21,579 nt of DNA from positions 1 to 21,579 of the forward strand of contig QZKK01000023.1 of assembly GCA_003599475.1 (NCBI GenBank), given 5' to 3'. Of this stretch, positions 21,380 to 21,579 are shown in pieces. Numbering within the stretch: position 1 is the stretch's first letter; every line of letters begins with the position of its first letter. The notes beneath the pieces are model-generated. The model was not told the origin of the DNA. It ran no database searches and saw only the letters and a program-made list of their open reading frames with translations. Both the position numbers and the translations under genes were made by a program. The stretch is from Desulfobacteraceae bacterium (GTDB lineage Bacteria; Desulfobacterota; Desulfobacteria; Desulfobacterales; SURF-15).

Positions 21380-21579
21380 AGGAACTGGTGGTCATCAGTG
21401 GAAAGGGAGGGACCGGAAAGACCAGCCTGCTGGCTGCCTTTGCGTCTCTGGCAAAAGACAAGGTGCTCTGCGATGCGGATGTGGACGCCGCGGATCTGCA
21501 CCTGATCGTGGATCCGACAATCGAGGAAAGGAATGATTTCTGGTCCGGGCACACCGCACGGATCGATCCGGATAAATGA
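21376..21579 (+). CDS. Second ORP-cluster ATPase, start only; ends at an in-frame TGA that may be Sec
   Basis: 67 codons followed by TGA at 21577-21579, the last bases of the window. The sequence is a normal beginning of the paired MinD/ferredoxin ATPase: Walker A SGKGGTGKTS (8-17), then CDADVDAADLHLIVDPT and HTARIDPDK. Family members are about 280-300 aa, and DPDK directly precedes the first Cys of the inserted ferredoxin (DPxxCxxCxxC). The TGA therefore sits at a Cys position, far too early for a true end. Options are selenocysteine, a nonsense mutation, or a sequence edge. The SECIS that would decide it lies outside the window. The gene overlaps the upstream ATPase by 4 bp. Confidence 0.75.
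   Translation: MKELVVISGKGGTGKTSLLAAFASLAKDKVLCDADVDAADLHLIVDPTIEERNDFWSGHTARIDPDK

Noticed and set aside
18429..21579. Nitrogen-fixation cluster
   Set aside because: NifX-like domains here go with Mrp and MinD/ferredoxin ATPases (ORP type); no nifHDK, nifE, nifN or radical-SAM nifB is present.
1..21579. CRISPR array, tRNA, rRNA or prophage genes
   Set aside because: No regularly spaced repeats with unique spacers, no cloverleaf or rRNA segments, and no integrase, capsid or terminase-like frames were found by eye.

Overview
The window looks like a chromosomal piece of an anaerobic, probably sulfate-reducing deltaproteobacterium (Desulfobacterota, Desulfobacterales-like). The grounds are a HdrA-MvhD-MetV-MetF methylene-tetrahydrofolate reductase cluster, an ORP/MrpORP-type ATPase cluster, a corrinoid-activator remnant, a Desulfovibrio-like bacterioferritin, a selenocysteine-type Hdr protein and several -24/-12 (sigma-54) promoter matches. 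Taxonomy is inferred from gene content, not from a marker gene. No rRNA, tRNA, CRISPR array, transposase or prophage gene was found.

Layout. (1) 10-930: C-terminal part of a RACo-like corrinoid reductive activator whose 5' part is missing, followed by about 430 bp of repeat-rich non-coding DNA. (2) 1364-2212 (-): metallo-beta-lactamase-fold hydrolase. It diverges from bacterioferritin (2757-3302, +), and the shared intergenic region holds one sigma-54 promoter match in each direction. (3) 3317-7204 (-): signalling block. In transcription order it holds a receiver protein, a small ACT-like protein and a PAS histidine kinase, then, after a spacer with two palindromic repeats, a receiver-PAS-histidine kinase hybrid. 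(4) 7464-13480 (-): tightly packed metabolic operon metF paralog, double HdrA (1007 aa), mvhD, metV, metF. The last four genes overlap by 1-4 bp. This resembles the flavin-based, Hdr-linked methylene-THF reductase of the Wood-Ljungdahl pathway, without HdrB or HdrC in the operon. (5) 13900-17778 (+): DsrE-family protein, CGGC-domain protein, an HdrC/HdrB-like iron-sulfur protein interrupted by an in-frame TGA, a hypothetical protein and a second MBL-fold hydrolase. (6) 18429-21579 (+): ORP-type cluster with a NifX/NifB-like Gly-rich protein, MrpORP (Mrp ATPase plus NifX domain), a ferredoxin-containing MinD-type ATPase and the start of a second such ATPase.

Main observations. The 15178-16497 frame is continuous except for one TGA at 15907-15909. 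It sits where I expect a Cys (NTE-C-GH context), and a hairpin with an 8-bp stem and GGA loop follows 15 nt downstream, so I read the gene as a selenoprotein. A second in-frame TGA ends the window exactly where a ferredoxin Cys is expected in the last ATPase. Four good sigma-54 promoter matches (2281-2296 -, 2412-2427 +, 13637-13652 -, 14523-14538 +) and one weak one (18291-18306 +) lie near copies of an 11-mer AATCGTGCATT, usually inside a TGCAT/ATGCA inverted repeat. This suggests one enhancer-binding protein controls the MBL hydrolase, the methylene-THF reductase operon, the CGGC/seleno-Hdr genes and perhaps the ORP cluster. The regulator itself is not in the window.

How the genes may work together (inference): MetF/MetV/MvhD/HdrA would carry out methyl-branch reduction coupled to ferredoxin or a thiol/disulfide carrier. 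The seleno-Hdr protein could supply the missing HdrC/HdrB-type redox partner, and the receiver, ACT-like and kinase genes could sense metabolic state.
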